From NCBI RefSeq assembly GCF_010894455.1, contig NZ_JAAIXY010000016.1:186001-250000 (forward strand): DNA of 64,000 bases, read 5' to 3'. A model generated the notes under the pieces. That model did no database searches and had not been told where the DNA came from. It was given only the letters and a program-made list of their open reading frames with translations. Positions 35,538 to 46,150 of this stretch are shown in pieces (positions within the stretch are counted from its first letter, which is position 1; each line of letters starts with the position of its first letter). The stretch comes from Myxococcus eversor. GTDB taxonomy: Bacteria; Myxococcota; Myxococcia; Myxococcales; Myxococcaceae. The position numbers were made by a program, and so were the translations under genes.

Positions 35538-35807
35538 ATGACCAAGGCAGAGCTCGTCGAGGTGGTGGCGGCGCAGACACGTCTCACCAAGAAGTCGGCG
35601 GCGCAGATCCTCGACATCGTCTTCACCAACATCGGCAAGGCGGTGAAGAAGGACGCGCGATTCAGCTACCCGGGCTTCGGAACCTGGTCGGTGCGCTCCC
35701 GCAAGGCGCGCAAGATTCGCAACCCGCAGACGAACGAGATGATGAAGCTGAAGGCCTCGAAGACCATTGGCTTCCGTCCGGCCAAGGAGCTGAAGAACTC
35801 GCTGTAA
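35538..35807 (+). CDS. HU-family nucleoid protein
   Basis: The 89-residue protein from ATG 35538 is a complete HU/IHF-type DNA-bending protein: MTKAELVEVVAAQTRLTKKS, the GFGTWSVRSRKARKIRNPQT beta-arm with the conserved Arg and Asn-Pro tip, and the C-terminal helix RPAKELKNSL. Length and residues fit HU (homodimer) rather than IHF. It is monocistronic, ends in a strong hairpin and is preceded by an AT-rich promoter region. Confidence 0.95.
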   Translation: MTKAELVEVVAAQTRLTKKSAAQILDIVFTNIGKAVKKDARFSYPGFGTWSVRSRKARKIRNPQTNEMMKLKASKTIGFRPAKELKNSL

Positions 35808-35873
35808 GTCGCTGACGCCACCCCGGTTCATGCCGTGGCGTCCCAGGGACTCGCGATGGACCGGGCACTCCCC

Positions 35874-35907
35874 TCAGGGGCGCTACCTCAGCCGGTGGCG
35901 CCCCTGA
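35874..35907. terminator. Bidirectional hairpin between HU and the M23 peptidase gene
   Basis: TCAGGGGCGCTACC (35874-35887) pairs with GGTGGCGCCCCTGA (35894-35907), a 14-bp stem with one G-U pair and a 6-nt loop. It sits between convergent genes. No T tract follows on either strand, so it would act as a GC-rich hairpin only. Confidence 0.55.
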
Positions 35908-35928
35908 TGCGTTGCGGGCTTGCTCACC

Positions 35929-36906
35929 TCACGAGCCCGCACCACCCCGCGCCATGGGCGGCGCCTTCAGATGCTCGTCACCCTCGTCGCCGAGCGCGTC
36001 CAGGGGGTCCATCACCTCTCCGTCCCGCCACAGCTCGAAGTGGAGATGCACGCCCGTGGCCAGTCCCGTCTCTCCGGCCAGCCCCACCGCGTGGCCCTGC
36101 TCCAGGATTTCCCCCGGCTCCACCAGCACCCGTGACAGGTGGCTGTAGCGCGTCACCCAGCGCCCATCGTGCTGCACCTCCACCTGGAGGCCGTGGTCGC
36201 CGTTCCAGCCCGCACGCAACACCACGCCCTTCGTCGCCGTGTAGACAACCTGGCCCTGCTTCGCCGCCAGGTCCACGCCCAGGTGTCGCCGCTGCTCGCC
36301 CAGGATGGGGTGCCAGCGCTGGCCGAAGACGCTGGTGATGGTCACCGGATCCACCGGCCAGGCCAGTCGGGGCAGCCCGTTGACCTCCTCCGGGTGCTCC
36401 AGGCGCCTCAGCTCCGCCATGCGGACGGCGAGCCGGCCCACTCGCAACACCACGGCCTCCGCCAGGGCTCCGGGCATGTCGCCATAGGTCCGGCCGTCCT
36501 GCTCCAGTTCGGCCTCCAGGACGCCTCGGGCTCGCTCCACATCGCGGGAGTCCGTGCGCTCCAAGGCGCGCTCCAGGAAGGCATCCAGCATGCCGTTCAT
36601 CGACTCCCAGCTCTCCACCTGTCCCAATGGCATGGGCCCGCCCCTCGACACCTTCCGGCGGTTCGCGCGGGCCCGCTCCTTGAAAGAGGCCAGGGCATCT
36701 TGCAGCTCCATGGAGGGCTCGGGCGCGGCCAGGCGCACACGGCCTCGGGGCGCATCGGAGGTGCTCTCTGGGACGGCGGGCGAGGAGGCCTCGGCAGGAG
36801 GACGCTCCGCGGTGCTGTAGACCTCATCGAAGCTCATCTTCTGCTCCAACCGGGAGGTGGAGCAGGCACAGACGCTGACGAGGGCGAGGAGGGGGAGTCG
36901 ACGCAC
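35929..36906 (-). CDS. Lipoprotein M23 (LytM/NlpD-type) peptidase
   Basis: The 325-residue protein has a lipoprotein-like signal (MRRLPLLALVSVCAC, candidate lipid Cys 15), a low-complexity linker, a helical region and a C-terminal M23 domain. The zinc ligands are visible: HLGVD (HxxxD) and HLHFELW (HxH), with FGQRWHPIL earlier (about residues 220-320). Active LytM domains cleave peptidoglycan cross-bridges, and the full ligand set suggests activity rather than an EnvC-type inactive regulator. There is no LysM domain. It is the last gene before HU on the other strand, and its stop is separated from HU by a hairpin. Confidence 0.88.
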   Translation of the reverse strand: MRRLPLLALVSVCACSTSRLEQKMSFDEVYSTAERPPAEASSPAVPESTSDAPRGRVRLAAPEPSMELQDALASFKERARANRRKVSRGGPMPLGQVESWESMNGMLDAFLERALERTDSRDVERARGVLEAELEQDGRTYGDMPGALAEAVVLRVGRLAVRMAELRRLEHPEEVNGLPRLAWPVDPVTITSVFGQRWHPILGEQRRHLGVDLAAKQGQVVYTATKGVVLRAGWNGDHGLQVEVQHDGRWVTRYSHLSRVLVEPGEILEQGHAVGLAGETGLATGVHLHFELWRDGEVMDPLDALGDEGDEHLKAPPMARGGAGS

Positions 36907-37052
36907 GGCCCGGCGAGCCTACCACGCCCCGCTCGGTGGCTTCCCTCGCCTGGCGGCCACGGCTTCGCCCGGAGCGGGAGCGGGCGAGCAACCTCCCGGG
37001 GCGCGACTCAGGCGCGGACCTGAGGCACCGCCATCCGAGAAGACTTCTTCGT

Positions 37053-37072
37053 CCCGCGCGCTTCGGCGCGGG
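37053..37072 (-). terminator. GC hairpin after the threonine aldolase gene
   Basis: CCCGCGC (37053-37059) pairs with GCGCGGG (37066-37072) around a 6-nt loop GCTTCG. It is the second of two hairpins in the 287-bp space between threonine aldolase and the M23 gene. There is no T tract. Confidence 0.35.
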
Positions 37073-37143
37073 GCGCGGCAAACATGCCCATGTGTTCGCG
37101 TGGAGAGACCGGGCTCTGGCGCGGACCATTGACACCCGTGCGC

Positions 37144-37170
37144 GAGGGCGGCTCGGCGGACACCGCCCTC
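37144..37170 (-). terminator. Hairpin just after threonine aldolase
   Basis: GAGGGCGG (37144-37151) and CCGCCCTC (37163-37170) form a perfect 8-bp stem with an 11-nt loop, starting 23 bp after the threonine aldolase stop on the minus strand. Probable terminator, without a T-rich tail. Confidence 0.45.
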
Positions 37171-37193
37171 ACACGAGGTGAGCCTCCGACTGT

Positions 37194-38219
37194 CTACGCC
37201 AGGGCCCGCCGGATGCGCGCCACCGACTCGTCGATGTCCGCCGCCGACAGGTCCAGGTGCGTGACCAACCTCACCGTGCGCGGTCCTCCCGCCGGGTTCG
37301 TCAGCACGCCGTGCCCTCCCAGCAGCGTCACCATCTCCATGGCCGGGCGGTCGAACTCCGCGAACACCATGTTCGTCTCGACTCGCGCCGCGTCCACCTT
37401 CACTCCCGGCACCTCGGCCAGCGCCGCCGCGAGCCGGCGCGCATTCGCGTGGTCCTCCGCGAGCCGCTCCACGTGGTGGTCCAGCGCGTACAGCGCCGCC
37501 GCCGCCAGGATGCCCGCCTGCCGCATGCCTCCACCCAACCGCTTGCGCAGCCGACGCGCCTCCTTGATGAGGTCCGCGCGGCCCGCCAGCGCCGAACCCA
37601 CCGGCGCCCCCAACCCCTTCGAGAAACACACCGACGTCGTGTCCGTCAGCCGTGCCCACGTCGACGCAGGCACCCCCGCCGCCACCTCCGCGTTGAACAA
37701 CCGCGCGCCATCCAGGTGCACCGCCAACCCCGCCTTGCGAGCGACGTCCACCACCGCGCGGAAACGCTCCACCGGCCACACCGAGCCGCCGCCCCGGTTG
37801 TGCGTGTTCTCCAACGACAGCAGCCGGGTGCGCGGGTTGTGCATGTTGTCCTCACGCACCGCCGCCGCCACGTCCTCCGGATTCAGCAGGCCCCGCTCGC
37901 CTGGCAGCGGCTGCGGCTGCACGCCCCACAACGCCGGCACCGCGCCGCCCTCGTAATGCAGGATGTGGCTGCCCGCCTCGGTCAGCACCTCGTCCCCCGC
38001 CCGGCAGTGCGCGCCAATGGCCACCTGGTTGGCCTGCGTGCCCGAGGGGACGAAGAGCGCCGCCTCCAGCCCGAGCCGCTCCGCCACGCGCGCCTCCAGG
38101 CGCAACACCGTGGGGTCCTCTCCGTACACGTCGTCTCCCACCTCCGCTTCCGCGATGGCCCGGCGCATGCCGGCCGTGGGCTTGGTGACGGTGTCGGAAC
38201 GAAAGTCGATGGGCTTCAT
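37194..38219 (-). CDS. ltaE: Low-specificity L-threonine aldolase
   Basis: This PLP enzyme cleaves L-threonine and L-allo-threonine to glycine and acetaldehyde. From ATG 38219 (GGGAG 6 nt upstream) the product is 341 residues: [20 protein letters not shown] at the start, the PLP-binding [14 protein letters not shown]-like segment here [15 protein letters not shown] with the Schiff-base Lys, and [10 protein letters not shown] with the cofactor Asp (about residue 170). An earlier in-frame start adds 57 residues without similarity and was rejected. It diverges from nth across 66 bp. Confidence 0.92.
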   Translation of the reverse strand: MKPIDFRSDTVTKPTAGMRRAIAEAEVGDDVYGEDPTVLRLEARVAERLGLEAALFVPSGTQANQVAIGAHCRAGDEVLTEAGSHILHYEGGAVPALWGVQPQPLPGERGLLNPEDVAAAVREDNMHNPRTRLLSLENTHNRGGGSVWPVERFRAVVDVARKAGLAVHLDGARLFNAEVAAGVPASTWARLTDTTSVCFSKGLGAPVGSALAGRADLIKEARRLRKRLGGGMRQAGILAAAALYALDHHVERLAEDHANARRLAAALAEVPGVKVDAARVETNMVFAEFDRPAMEMVTLLGGHGVLTNPAGGPRTVRLVTHLDLSAADIDESVARIRRALA

Positions 38220-38285
38220 GGTTCTCCCGCAGGGTGGCGACAGCCAGGACTTGGGTGCACGACAGGGGTGACATACAACGGCCGC

Positions 38286-38990
38286 GTGCCCGGACGTGAG
38301 ACAGCGGCGACGAAGCGTGAGCGCGCGGTGAAGGTGATGGAGCGACTGGAAGCCTCCATGCCCGATGCCCACATCGAGCTGGATTTCCACTCCCCCCTGG
38401 AGCTGCTCGTGGCGGTGATGCTCTCCGCCCAGTGCACCGACAAGCGGGTCAACATGGTCACCCCCGCCCTATTCCAACGCTTCCCCAGCGCACACGCCTT
38501 CGCGCAGGTGCAACCCACCGACGTGGAGCCGTTCATCCGCACCTGCGGTCTGTACCGCGCCAAGGCGAAGAACATCGTCGCGGCGGCGAAAATCCTCGTG
38601 GAGGAACATGGCGGCCAGGTGCCCCTCCGTCGCGACACGCTCGCGGAGCTGCCCGGCGTGGGCCGCAAGACGGCGGGCGTCGTGTGCATCCACCTGGGCG
38701 GCGACGATGCCTTCCCCGTGGACACCCACGTCAAGCGGCTCGCGTACCGGCTCGGCTTCACCACGCACGAGGACCCGGACAAGGTGGAGACCGACATGCG
38801 GGCCGTGCTGCCCACCCCCTGGTGGACAAAGGGCCACCAGTTCCTGGTGTGGCATGGGAGGCGGACGTGCTTCGCCCGCTCACCAGAATGCCAGCGCTGC
38901 GTCGTGGCCGAACTGTGCCCCAAGAAGGGCGTGGCCCGAGCGACTACCGAGAAGCCGACGGGTTCAGCTCGCTCTCGCGCGAAGCCTTGA
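38286..38990 (+). CDS. nth: Endonuclease III (DNA glycosylase/AP lyase)
   Basis: Nth removes oxidised pyrimidines and nicks the resulting abasic site. The 234-residue product has the helix-hairpin-helix [12 protein letters not shown] with the catalytic Lys, the Asp in [10 protein letters not shown], and a 4Fe-4S cluster CxxxxxxCxxCxxxxxC ([17 protein letters not shown]) at the C-terminus. The start is GTG 38286; GTG 38268 is also possible. The last 47 bp overlap the 3' end of the convergent def gene. Confidence 0.95.
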   Translation: MPGRETAATKRERAVKVMERLEASMPDAHIELDFHSPLELLVAVMLSAQCTDKRVNMVTPALFQRFPSAHAFAQVQPTDVEPFIRTCGLYRAKAKNIVAAAKILVEEHGGQVPLRRDTLAELPGVGRKTAGVVCIHLGGDDAFPVDTHVKRLAYRLGFTTHEDPDKVETDMRAVLPTPWWTKGHQFLVWHGRRTCFARSPECQRCVVAELCPKKGVARATTEKPTGSARSRAKP

Positions 38991-39477
38991 GCTTCTTCAT
39001 CCGCTTGCGGATGAACTCGCGCTTCAGCGTGGAGACGTGGTCCACGAAGACAGTGCCGTTCAGGTGGTCCGTCTCGTGCTGCACGGCGATGGCGAGCAGC
39101 TCGTCACAGCGCAGCGTCTGCTCCTGACCGTCCACGTCCAGGTACTTCACCGTGACGACGGCGGCGCGGTCCACGTCCTCGGACTCACCGGGGAGCGAGA
39201 GGCAGCCTTCGTTGTAGGTGGTCTCACCCTCGAGCGCGATGAGCTCCGGGTTGATCATCGCCAGGGGCTTGGACTCGGGCTGACGCGGCGTGGTGTCCAG
39301 GACGATGACGCGCTGGAGCACGCCAACCTGCGGCGCCGCGAGTCCCACGCCGTCGGCGGCGTACATCGTCTCGAACATGTCCTTGACCAGCGCGCGGGTG
39401 GAGTCGTCCACCTTCGTCACGGGCTTGGCCTTCTGCTTCAGGATGGGGTCGGGCCAGATGAGGATCTCACGAACCAT
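38944..39477 (-). CDS. def: Peptide deformylase
   Basis: Def removes the formyl group from nascent proteins. The 177-residue enzyme has its three motifs: GVGLAAPQ, EGCLS (metal Cys) and HETDH (HExDH metal site), from ATG 39477 with a GAGGG site. It overlaps nth by 47 bp at the 3' end. In Bacillus and others def follows priA directly; here the giant coiled-coil gene lies between them, 88 bp upstream of def. Confidence 0.95.
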   Translation of the reverse strand: MVREILIWPDPILKQKAKPVTKVDDSTRALVKDMFETMYAADGVGLAAPQVGVLQRVIVLDTTPRQPESKPLAMINPELIALEGETTYNEGCLSLPGESEDVDRAAVVTVKYLDVDGQEQTLRCDELLAIAVQHETDHLNGTVFVDHVSTLKREFIRKRMKKLKASRESELNPSASR

Positions 39478-39565
39478 GGAGGCCCTCTTAACTCCCCCCG
39501 CGCGCACGGGCAACCCCGTGCGGGCAGCCCTCCCCCACCCCGGCGCACGGGACGTCCACCCCCTG

Positions 39566-42500
39566 TCAGTCGAGCAGGCTGCGTGCGTACTCGGAGCGCA
39601 GCCGGTCATCCCCCAGGGCCTGGGCCGCCTCGGACAGGACTCCTCGAATCTGCTGCGCGCGGTGCTGGAGCGCCGGGTCCGGATGGCCCGCGAAACGCAG
39701 CGGGTGGAACTCGGCGGCGAGCAGCTCGAATGCCCGCTTGACCTCCTCACTGCCCGCCGTGCGCGCCAGCCCCAGCACGGTGAAGTAGTCCGCGTCCTGA
39801 ATCTCCTCGAACTTCGCTTCCAGCCGACGGACGTCCAGCTCGGGCGGCAGCTCCCCGGAGTCGTCCGCGTCCGCCGGGTGCAAGACGATGAGCCCGAGCG
39901 TCCGCGCCACCGAGAGCGCCTTCAGGGCCGAGTCCTGCGGCACCCCCGCGCCCAGGAGCAACGCCTCCACCGTGTGCTCGCCGTCCACCTGGGAGAGCAG
40001 TTGGAGATCTCTCGGCGGCAGGCCGAAGTCATCGGGCGCGAGGTGCAGGTCGCCTCGGGCGACACGGGCTCGGAGGCCACCCGCGGAGGCCAGCAGCGAC
40101 TCGGCCGTCAGCGTGTTGCGCAGGGCCTCCGCCAGCAGGAACAGCGGGGGACGCGTGGCCGCGGCGAGCGCCACTTCGTGCGGCGCGGGCTCCTGGACCA
40201 GCCGGTACAGGGTCGACGGCTCGGCCAGGGCATCGAGGAAGACCTGCTCCGTGTAACGCTGCACCAGCGGCACGGCCTCCGACTCGCGCAGGTAGCCTCG
40301 TCCTCGGAGCGCGTCGAGCAACGCTCCGGTGGTGGCGCTGCGCACCAGCCGCAGCTCGCTCTCCTGACGCGCGTCGATGAGGCCGTCCGCGCGGGCCCGG
40401 TCGATGAGGGACTCTCCGGACGCGGAGGACACGGCCCCCACCAGTGAGCCGTCGCGCAGCCACAGCACGCGCAGCGCGTTCATCACCTTCAACTCCAGGC
40501 GCACCTCCATGCGCGCCTCGCAGAGTCGCAGCACCAGTCGGGACAGGCCCTCCTGGGTGACGCTGCCGCTGCGGGATACGGCGAGCTCGGGACGGCCCGG
40601 AGGGGCTTCCAGGGGGAGCAGCGCCGCACGGGCCTGCGCCGCGGCCTCCTCGGCCTCTCGGTGGCCTCGCTCCTCCAGTGCCAGGCGCTCGCGCTCGGAC
40701 CGGGCTCGCTCCTCCGCCGAGTCCGCTTCCAGTCTCGCCTTCTCCGCGTGCAGCGCCTCCAGGGACTGGCGCGCTTCCTCGCGTTCGGTGCGGACCTGGG
40801 CCAGCTCCTGTTCCACTTGTTGGAGGCGGGACTGGAGCTGCGCGAGCTGCTCGGCGATGCGGGCGGACTCCAGTTGCGCGTCGGTTCGCGCCTGGGTCTG
40901 TTCGTCGATGCGGGCCTCGATGGCGGCTCGCTGGCGCGCTTCGGCGTCCAGGCGGACTTCCAGCGCGGTGCGGTGACGGCCCTCCGTCTTGGCGCGCGCT
41001 TCCGCTTCGGTCAGCGCCTGGGCCGCCTTCTGGGCTCGGAGCTCGGCCTCCGCTCGGACCTCGGCTTCCGCGGCGGCTCGGGACTCCGCTTCCGCGCGCT
41101 GCCTCGACTCCGACTCCGCTCGGGTCTCCGCGACGACGCGCTGCTTCGCGTCGGACTCCGCTCTCGCCTCGGCCTCCTCGCGCAGACGGGCTTCCGTCTC
41201 CGCTCGGGCTTCGGCCTCCTCGCGCAGGCGGGCTTCCGTCTCCGCTCGGGCTTCGGCCTCCTCGCGCTGCTTTGCCTCGGACTCCGCTCGGGCCTCTACT
41301 TCGGCGCGCTGCCCTGCTTCCAGCTCGGCTTGCGCCTCGGACTCCGCACGCTGTCGGGCCTCGGCCGCGGCTCGGGCCTTGGCCTCCTCGCGCTGCTTCG
41401 CCTCGAACTCCGCTCGGGACTCGAACTCCGTGCGCTGCTCCGCCTCGGCCGCTTCGCGCCGCTTCGCCTCGGATTCGGCTCGGGCTTCGGCCGCTTCGCG
41501 CAGCTTTGCTTCGGACTCGGCTCGGGCCTCGGCTTCTTCGCGCTGCTTCGCTTCGGACTCCGCTCGGGCTTCGGCTTCTTCGCGCTGCTCCGCTTCGGAC
41601 TCCGCTCGGGCTTCGGCTTCCGCTCGGAGCTTCGCTTCGGACTCCGCTCGGGCTTCGGCCTCCTCCCGGTTCTGGGTCTCTATCTCCGCGCGAGCCTCTG
41701 CCTCCGCACGCTGCTTCGCCTCGGACGCCGCTCGGGCTTCCGCCTGGGCTCGGGCCTTGGCCTCCTGGTCGAGTCGCTCCTTCGCCTCGGCCGAGGAACG
41801 GGACTCCATTTCCGCGAGCGCGTGGACCTCCACCTCGGTCTGGGCCTCCAACTCCTCGCGGGCGCGAATCTCCGCCTCCGCACGCGCCTCGGCTTCGAGC
41901 CGCGCGCGGGACTCCAGCTCCGCCTGGGCCTCCGCCTCCGCTCGCGCACGCGACTCCTTCTTCGCGTGCGTCTCCGCTTCGATTCGCTCCGCGTCCGCGG
42001 TCGCCGCGCGCGTCTCGGATTCCGCTCGCGCCAGGGCCTCGGCGCCGGCGCGGGCTTCTGCTTCGACCAGCGCCACCTCCGCCGCCTTCACTCGCGCTTC
42101 CAGGCTCCGCTGCGACTGCGCTTCCGCCTCGGCCCGGGCCTCGGCGTCGACCCGCCCCGCGGCCTCGGACTCGAGCCGAATCTCGATTTCCCTCAGCGCC
42201 TGTGCCGCCGCCGCCTCACGCGTCTCCGTCTCCTGGAGCTTCTCCTCCAGTTCCACGAGACGCGACTCAGCGTCGGCTCGCGCCAGGGATTCCTGGTCGC
42301 CACGCTCCTGGGCGTCGTCCCTCGCGAGGAGCGCTTCTTTTATCTTCGCCTCCGCTCGCGCGACGTCTTCCGCCCTCAGCCGCGCGAGTTCGCGGGCCTC
42401 AGACGCCGCGGCCTCCAGCAGACCGCGCAGTTCGATGAAGTCCTGCTCGCGCGACTCGATGCGCCCCAGGGCCGCCTTCGCGGCGGCGTCCACCGTGGCT

Positions 42501-45500
42501 CGCGCATGGGCTTCCGACCGTGCACGGGACTCCGCCTCTTCGAGTCGCCCCTGGAGCTTCGTCAGCTCCGCGCGGAGGGACTCCGACTCCGAGCCACTTC
42601 GAACGTCCAGTTCGGACTCTCGCTGCTTCGACAGCTCCAGCTCGGCTTCGAGCTCTCGCCGCTGGCGCTCTTCCCGTGCCTGGGACGTCGCGAGCTCGGC
42701 TTCTCTCGCTCGCGCCTCCTCGAGTTGCTGCTCCGACTCCGCGCGCAGCGTGGCCTCTCGCGAGTGCTCCTCTTCCAACGCGTCGACCCGCGCCTGAAGC
42801 GACTGGAGCTGCTCTCCGCTCCGGTCGCGTGCGGCCTCGGCCTCCACGCGCAGGGCCGCTTCGCGGTCCAGGATTCCTCGCAGCGACTCGCTCAGCTCGC
42901 GCGACTCCTCGATTCGCCGCTCGGCGTCCTGATGGAGCGCGGTCTCCTGCTCCAGCGCGGCCCTCAGAGAACGGACACGCTCGTGGGCCTCCTCGAGCTG
43001 TTGCTCGAACTCTTCCAGTCGAGCGTTCGTCGCGAGCGTCGACGTCTGTTCGTCGAACGAGGCCCCGTGTTCGGCCCCTGGTTCCGTTACGTGCTGGGTT
43101 CCCGGGGCGGCCTCAGACGAAGCGGTGTCCGTGTTCGAGTCGAACCACACGGCGCCAGGCGAGGGCTCGACTGGCGCGGGCCCTTCCGACTCTGAGTCGA
43201 ACCACCCTACCGAGGCATCGGCCGTGGGCGTCGTGATGCCGCTGGGCCCGGGGGCGGTTGCGACAGTGCGTGGGTGCGCCTCCGCGGCCGTCGACGTCGC
43301 ATCGGCGATGGCGGCTGGCGACTGGACGTCACCAGTTTCCGAGTCGAACCAGCCTCCAGCTACGTCCGGACCCGGCGGCTCGGTGCCTGGCTCCGTTCCG
43401 GACCAGTCCGTCTCGTCGTTCGCGCTCGACGCTTCGGCCCCTGGCTCCGTTCCGGACCAGTCCGTTTCCGCACGAGAGACCTCTGCCGCGGGCTCCGCGC
43501 CGGACCAGTCCGTCTCATCGTTCGCGCTCGACACTTCGGCCCCTGGAGCAGCACCGGACCAATCCGTCGTCTCGTCCGCGCTCGACGCTTCGGCCCCCGG
43601 AGCAGCACCGGACCAATCCGTCGTCTCGTCCGCGCTCGACGCTTCGGTGCCAGGCTCCGCACCAGACCAGTCCGTCGCCTCGTTCGCGAGCGACGCTTCT
43701 CCGGTGCCAGGCCGCGCACCGGACCAGTCCGCCGTCTCGTCGTCGCTGGCTGCCCTGGTGGCTGGCTCAGCGTTGAGCTCGCTCGGCGCGGCCTCCGCGC
43801 TCGTTGCTTCGGCGCCGGGCTCCGCGTCAGACCAGTCCGTCGCTTCGTTGGTGACCTCCACTTGAGCTTGCACGGGGTGCGCGCTCGCCACCGCATCGCT
43901 CGCGGAGGAGTCCACGGGAGCATTCGTTGCCGCCGTGTTCGCCGCGGCCTCGGCACCACCTGGCTCCGAGTCGAACCAGTCAGCGCCAACACTGCTCGCG
44001 GGCGGCTCCGTCGGCGGCCCGTCGGAGTCTTCCCGCCGAACCTTGGCCTGAAGCTCCGCCTCCAGCACGTCCCAGGGCGAGGCAGGCAGGCTTTCTTCTT
44101 CTGACGAATCGCTGGAAGTGGACTCGATGCTGGCCGACTCCTCGGCACCGGTCGCTTCAGTCGACCGCGCATCATCTGCCGAGCCCCCCCGCAGGGAGTT
44201 CTCGACCTCGGGGTCTGGTGGCAACTCCGTCCACGGAGACGCCTCGAGCGGCGCGGCGGGCCTTGCGCCCCCATCACGCATGGCGGCCAGCTCCGCTTCC
44301 GCCGCGGAGAGCGCATCCCCCTGTGGGGTCACCGGAGTGTCGACGTCGAAGAACCCCGCATCCCCAAGCCGCGGTGGCACCGCCGTGGGCCGTGAAACCG
44401 GCTCGGAAACGGGCTCCTCCGTCCAGGCGAGGCTCCCTACTGGCGGCGAGGGCTCGACATCACCTTCCCCCTCCGACGGAGCCCCAGTCCAGTCCGTCGG
44501 CGCCCCATCCTCCGAAGCACTCACGCCATACAGGACCGTGGCCGGACCACTCGCACCTCCCGGACTCACTTCACCTGTCACCGCGCTCGCGAAACCCTCG
44601 GAGAACGCATCGTCCAGGCTCCCGGAGGTCGCACCACTCGCCTGTGCGGACTGTCCGCCCCATCCCGCGAGCCCAGGGGACGTCGCGACTTCGCGCGAGG
44701 CACTCTCGGAGCGGCCCCACGCCATCGTCGGGTCATCGGTCCCGTACGCCGCGTCCATCGCCGCTTCATCCAGCGCATCCGTCGCGGAGCCGTCGACATC
44801 CGGGCCACCCGCCATGCCCGCGTCGTAGCCTTCCGCACCGTAGTGCGCGGCCTCTGTCGCGGGGTCCGAGGAATCGTAGCCAGTTGCAGCACCCTCGGCG
44901 TACGCGCCTGCGTCATACCCTTCGCCACCGTAGGCGCTGGCTGCGGAGTCCTCAGTGGCGGTTCCATCCGGCGCGCTGGCGTCGTACCCGGTGTCGGCGC
45001 CCTCGTGAGGGTCGGCTGCGTAGCCCTCCGCACCCGACGCGTACCCCTCGACGCCTGCTCCACCGTAGGTGCTGGCGTCATACCCGCCCGCCGCGATTCC
45101 ATCGTCAGCAGGAGCCGCATACCCCTCGACTCCAGCGTAAGCGCCGGACTCGTACCCTTCCGTGGCGGCACCCGTGCTGGCTTCATCCCCTTCAGCGACA
45201 ACTCCAGCGTTGGCGCTGGACGCGTACCCTTCGGTGGCGGCACCCGCGTCATGACCGTCCACAGGCGCGCTCGACGCGTACTCCTCGTCAGCACCCGCGT
45301 CATACCCGCCAGCGGAAGCGCCTGCCTCGTACCCTCCTGGGGCCACCCCACCGTCAACGCCCGCCGCATCCCCCTCCGCCCTGAACATCTCGCCCGCTGA
45401 CAGCGCGCCCCCATCGAAGGCCTCGCCCTCGCCTCCCGCCACGGCCGCGCCCCAGTCCTCGCCTCCTCGCGCGGAGTGGATGGACGCCATCGCCGCGGCC

Positions 45501-46135
45501 TCCACCTCCTGGTTCGCCTGCTCCAGCGTCGCCCTCACGTCGAGCGTCGAGCGATGCGCCTGCTCCTCGGCACGCGCCGACCGCTCCTCGCGCGTCATCG
45601 CCGCCAGTTCCCAGTCCGTCTGGTGCAACGGCGCCAGGTCCCCGAACAACGCATTCGCCAGCGTCGGGTCCCCACCCACCGCCCCAGGCCCCGTCACCTG
45701 CCAGGCCTCCTCGCCCTCCCCGCCTCCCGCCCCTTCCCCTCGGACTCCCGGCAGGCTCCGGTTCTCCAGCACATGCCACGCGTCCGCCTCCGACGGCGCG
45801 CGGATGAGCGAGTCCACCTGCGCCACGAAGCTCGTCCCATCCAGTGGCAGCGGCGCCACCGGCGCACTGAACCCCGCGATGGCCTCGCCCAGCAGCAACA
45901 CCCGGGCCGCCTTCCCGTCCGGATGCTGGAGCAATTCCTCCAGCACCAGCCGACCCCGGCCACTCTCCACGCCAGGGGCCAGCACGATGAGCGCCGGCAG
46001 GTGATGCCCGTAGGCAATGAGCGCATCCGCGGCGGAGGTGGCGAGGATGACCTCGTGGCCGTCACGGGTGAGCAGACGCCGCACTGCGGCGATGGTGGCG
46101 ATGTCGTCGTGGACGAGGAGGACCGGTGCGCCCAT
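39566..46135 (-). CDS. Giant pseudo-receiver, repeat, coiled-coil, DUF4388 and J-like protein
   Basis: The 2189-residue product begins with a response-regulator receiver fold (about residues 1-115: [20 protein letters not shown]). It lacks the phospho-Asp ([11 protein letters not shown], where LxLD is expected) and the conserved Thr and Lys, so it is a pseudo-receiver. A Gly/Ala/Tyr-rich block of GYDAG-type repeats follows (about 262-445), then a block of DWSGAEPG repeats (about 758-918) and WFDSE motifs. A long coiled coil occupies about 1030-1845 ([14 protein letters not shown] repeats). A DUF4388-like domain (about 1860-2085) and a C-terminal J-like helix set (about 2115-2189; [20 protein letters not shown]) close the protein. 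The J motif reads HPL instead of HPD. FrzS and AglZ in Myxococcus have a comparable pseudo-receiver plus coiled-coil design. It begins 15 bp after priA. Confidence 0.85.
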   Translation of the reverse strand: MGAPVLLVHDDIATIAAVRRLLTRDGHEVILATSAADALIAYGHHLPALIVLAPGVESGRGRLVLEELLQHPDGKAARVLLLGEAIAGFSAPVAPLPLDGTSFVAQVDSLIRAPSEADAWHVLENRSLPGVRGEGAGGGEGEEAWQVTGPGAVGGDPTLANALFGDLAPLHQTDWELAAMTREERSARAEEQAHRSTLDVRATLEQANQEVEAAAMASIHSARGGEDWGAAVAGGEGEAFDGGALSAGEMFRAEGDAAGVDGGVAPGGYEAGASAGGYDAGADEEYASSAPVDGHDAGAATEGYASSANAGVVAEGDEASTGAATEGYESGAYAGVEGYAAPADDGIAAGGYDASTYGGAGVEGYASGAEGYAADPHEGADTGYDASAPDGTATEDSAASAYGGEGYDAGAYAEGAATGYDSSDPATEAAHYGAEGYDAGMAGGPDVDGSATDALDEAAMDAAYGTDDPTMAWGRSESASREVATSPGLAGWGGQSAQASGATSGSLDDAFSEGFASAVTGEVSPGGASGPATVLYGVSASEDGAPTDWTGAPSEGEGDVEPSPPVGSLAWTEEPVSEPVSRPTAVPPRLGDAGFFDVDTPVTPQGDALSAAEAELAAMRDGGARPAAPLEASPWTELPPDPEVENSLRGGSADDARSTEATGAEESASIESTSSDSSEEESLPASPWDVLEAELQAKVRREDSDGPPTEPPASSVGADWFDSEPGGAEAAANTAATNAPVDSSASDAVASAHPVQAQVEVTNEATDWSDAEPGAEATSAEAAPSELNAEPATRAASDDETADWSGARPGTGEASLANEATDWSGAEPGTEASSADETTDWSGAAPGAEASSADETTDWSGAAPGAEVSSANDETDWSGAEPAAEVSRAETDWSGTEPGAEASSANDETDWSGTEPGTEPPGPDVAGGWFDSETGDVQSPAAIADATSTAAEAHPRTVATAPGPSGITTPTADASVGWFDSESEGPAPVEPSPGAVWFDSNTDTASSEAAPGTQHVTEPGAEHGASFDEQTSTLATNARLEEFEQQLEEAHERVRSLRAALEQETALHQDAERRIEESRELSESLRGILDREAALRVEAEAARDRSGEQLQSLQARVDALEEEHSREATLRAESEQQLEEARAREAELATSQAREERQRRELEAELELSKQRESELDVRSGSESESLRAELTKLQGRLEEAESRARSEAHARATVDAAAKAALGRIESREQDFIELRGLLEAAASEARELARLRAEDVARAEAKIKEALLARDDAQERGDQESLARADAESRLVELEEKLQETETREAAAAQALREIEIRLESEAAGRVDAEARAEAEAQSQRSLEARVKAAEVALVEAEARAGAEALARAESETRAATADAERIEAETHAKKESRARAEAEAQAELESRARLEAEARAEAEIRAREELEAQTEVEVHALAEMESRSSAEAKERLDQEAKARAQAEARAASEAKQRAEAEARAEIETQNREEAEARAESEAKLRAEAEARAESEAEQREEAEARAESEAKQREEAEARAESEAKLREAAEARAESEAKRREAAEAEQRTEFESRAEFEAKQREEAKARAAAEARQRAESEAQAELEAGQRAEVEARAESEAKQREEAEARAETEARLREEAEARAETEARLREEAEARAESDAKQRVVAETRAESESRQRAEAESRAAAEAEVRAEAELRAQKAAQALTEAEARAKTEGRHRTALEVRLDAEARQRAAIEARIDEQTQARTDAQLESARIAEQLAQLQSRLQQVEQELAQVRTEREEARQSLEALHAEKARLEADSAEERARSERERLALEERGHREAEEAAAQARAALLPLEAPPGRPELAVSRSGSVTQEGLSRLVLRLCEARMEVRLELKVMNALRVLWLRDGSLVGAVSSASGESLIDRARADGLIDARQESELRLVRSATTGALLDALRGRGYLRESEAVPLVQRYTEQVFLDALAEPSTLYRLVQEPAPHEVALAAATRPPLFLLAEALRNTLTAESLLASAGGLRARVARGDLHLAPDDFGLPPRDLQLLSQVDGEHTVEALLLGAGVPQDSALKALSVARTLGLIVLHPADADDSGELPPELDVRRLEAKFEEIQDADYFTVLGLARTAGSEEVKRAFELLAAEFHPLRFAGHPDPALQHRAQQIRGVLSEAAQALGDDRLRSEYARSLLD
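41090..41700 (-). repeat. 42-bp coding repeats of the coiled coil
   Basis: The coiled-coil segment is built from 14-residue units of the type [14 protein letters not shown], encoded by 42-bp DNA repeats of varying fidelity. This is two heptads per unit and gives a very regular rod. Fidelity is high at several units around 41480-41650. Confidence 0.75.
43380..43740 (-). repeat. 54-bp coding repeats (DWSG units)
   Basis: About six to seven tandem 54-bp units encode 18-residue steps of the type [17 protein letters not shown]. Two units at about 43555-43665 are nearly identical at the DNA level, which suggests recent expansion. The Trp and Asp-Trp-Ser core is kept in eight copies in the region. 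Confidence 0.75.
44800..45360 (-). repeat. Gly/Ala/Tyr-rich coding repeats
   Basis: This stretch encodes many EGYDAG, GYASGA and YDASTYGG units, roughly residues 262-445 of the giant protein. Units are irregular in length (about 7-15 residues) and their composition is aromatic-sticker-and-spacer-like, suggesting a disordered domain. Confidence 0.65.
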
Positions 46136-46150
46136 GGGGGGGCACCGAGT

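Noticed and set aside
37129-37134. TTGACA at 37129 as a plus-strand promoter
   Set aside because: No matching -10 and no gene in the right position; the gap holds terminator hairpins for the minus-strand gene.
40661-43195. 844-residue plus-strand open frame over the giant coiled-coil gene
   Set aside because: It is the mirror of the GAG/GCC-rich coiled-coil repeat; the translation is a Leu/Gly/Arg repeat with no family resemblance, while the minus strand has receiver, DUF4388 and J-like ends.
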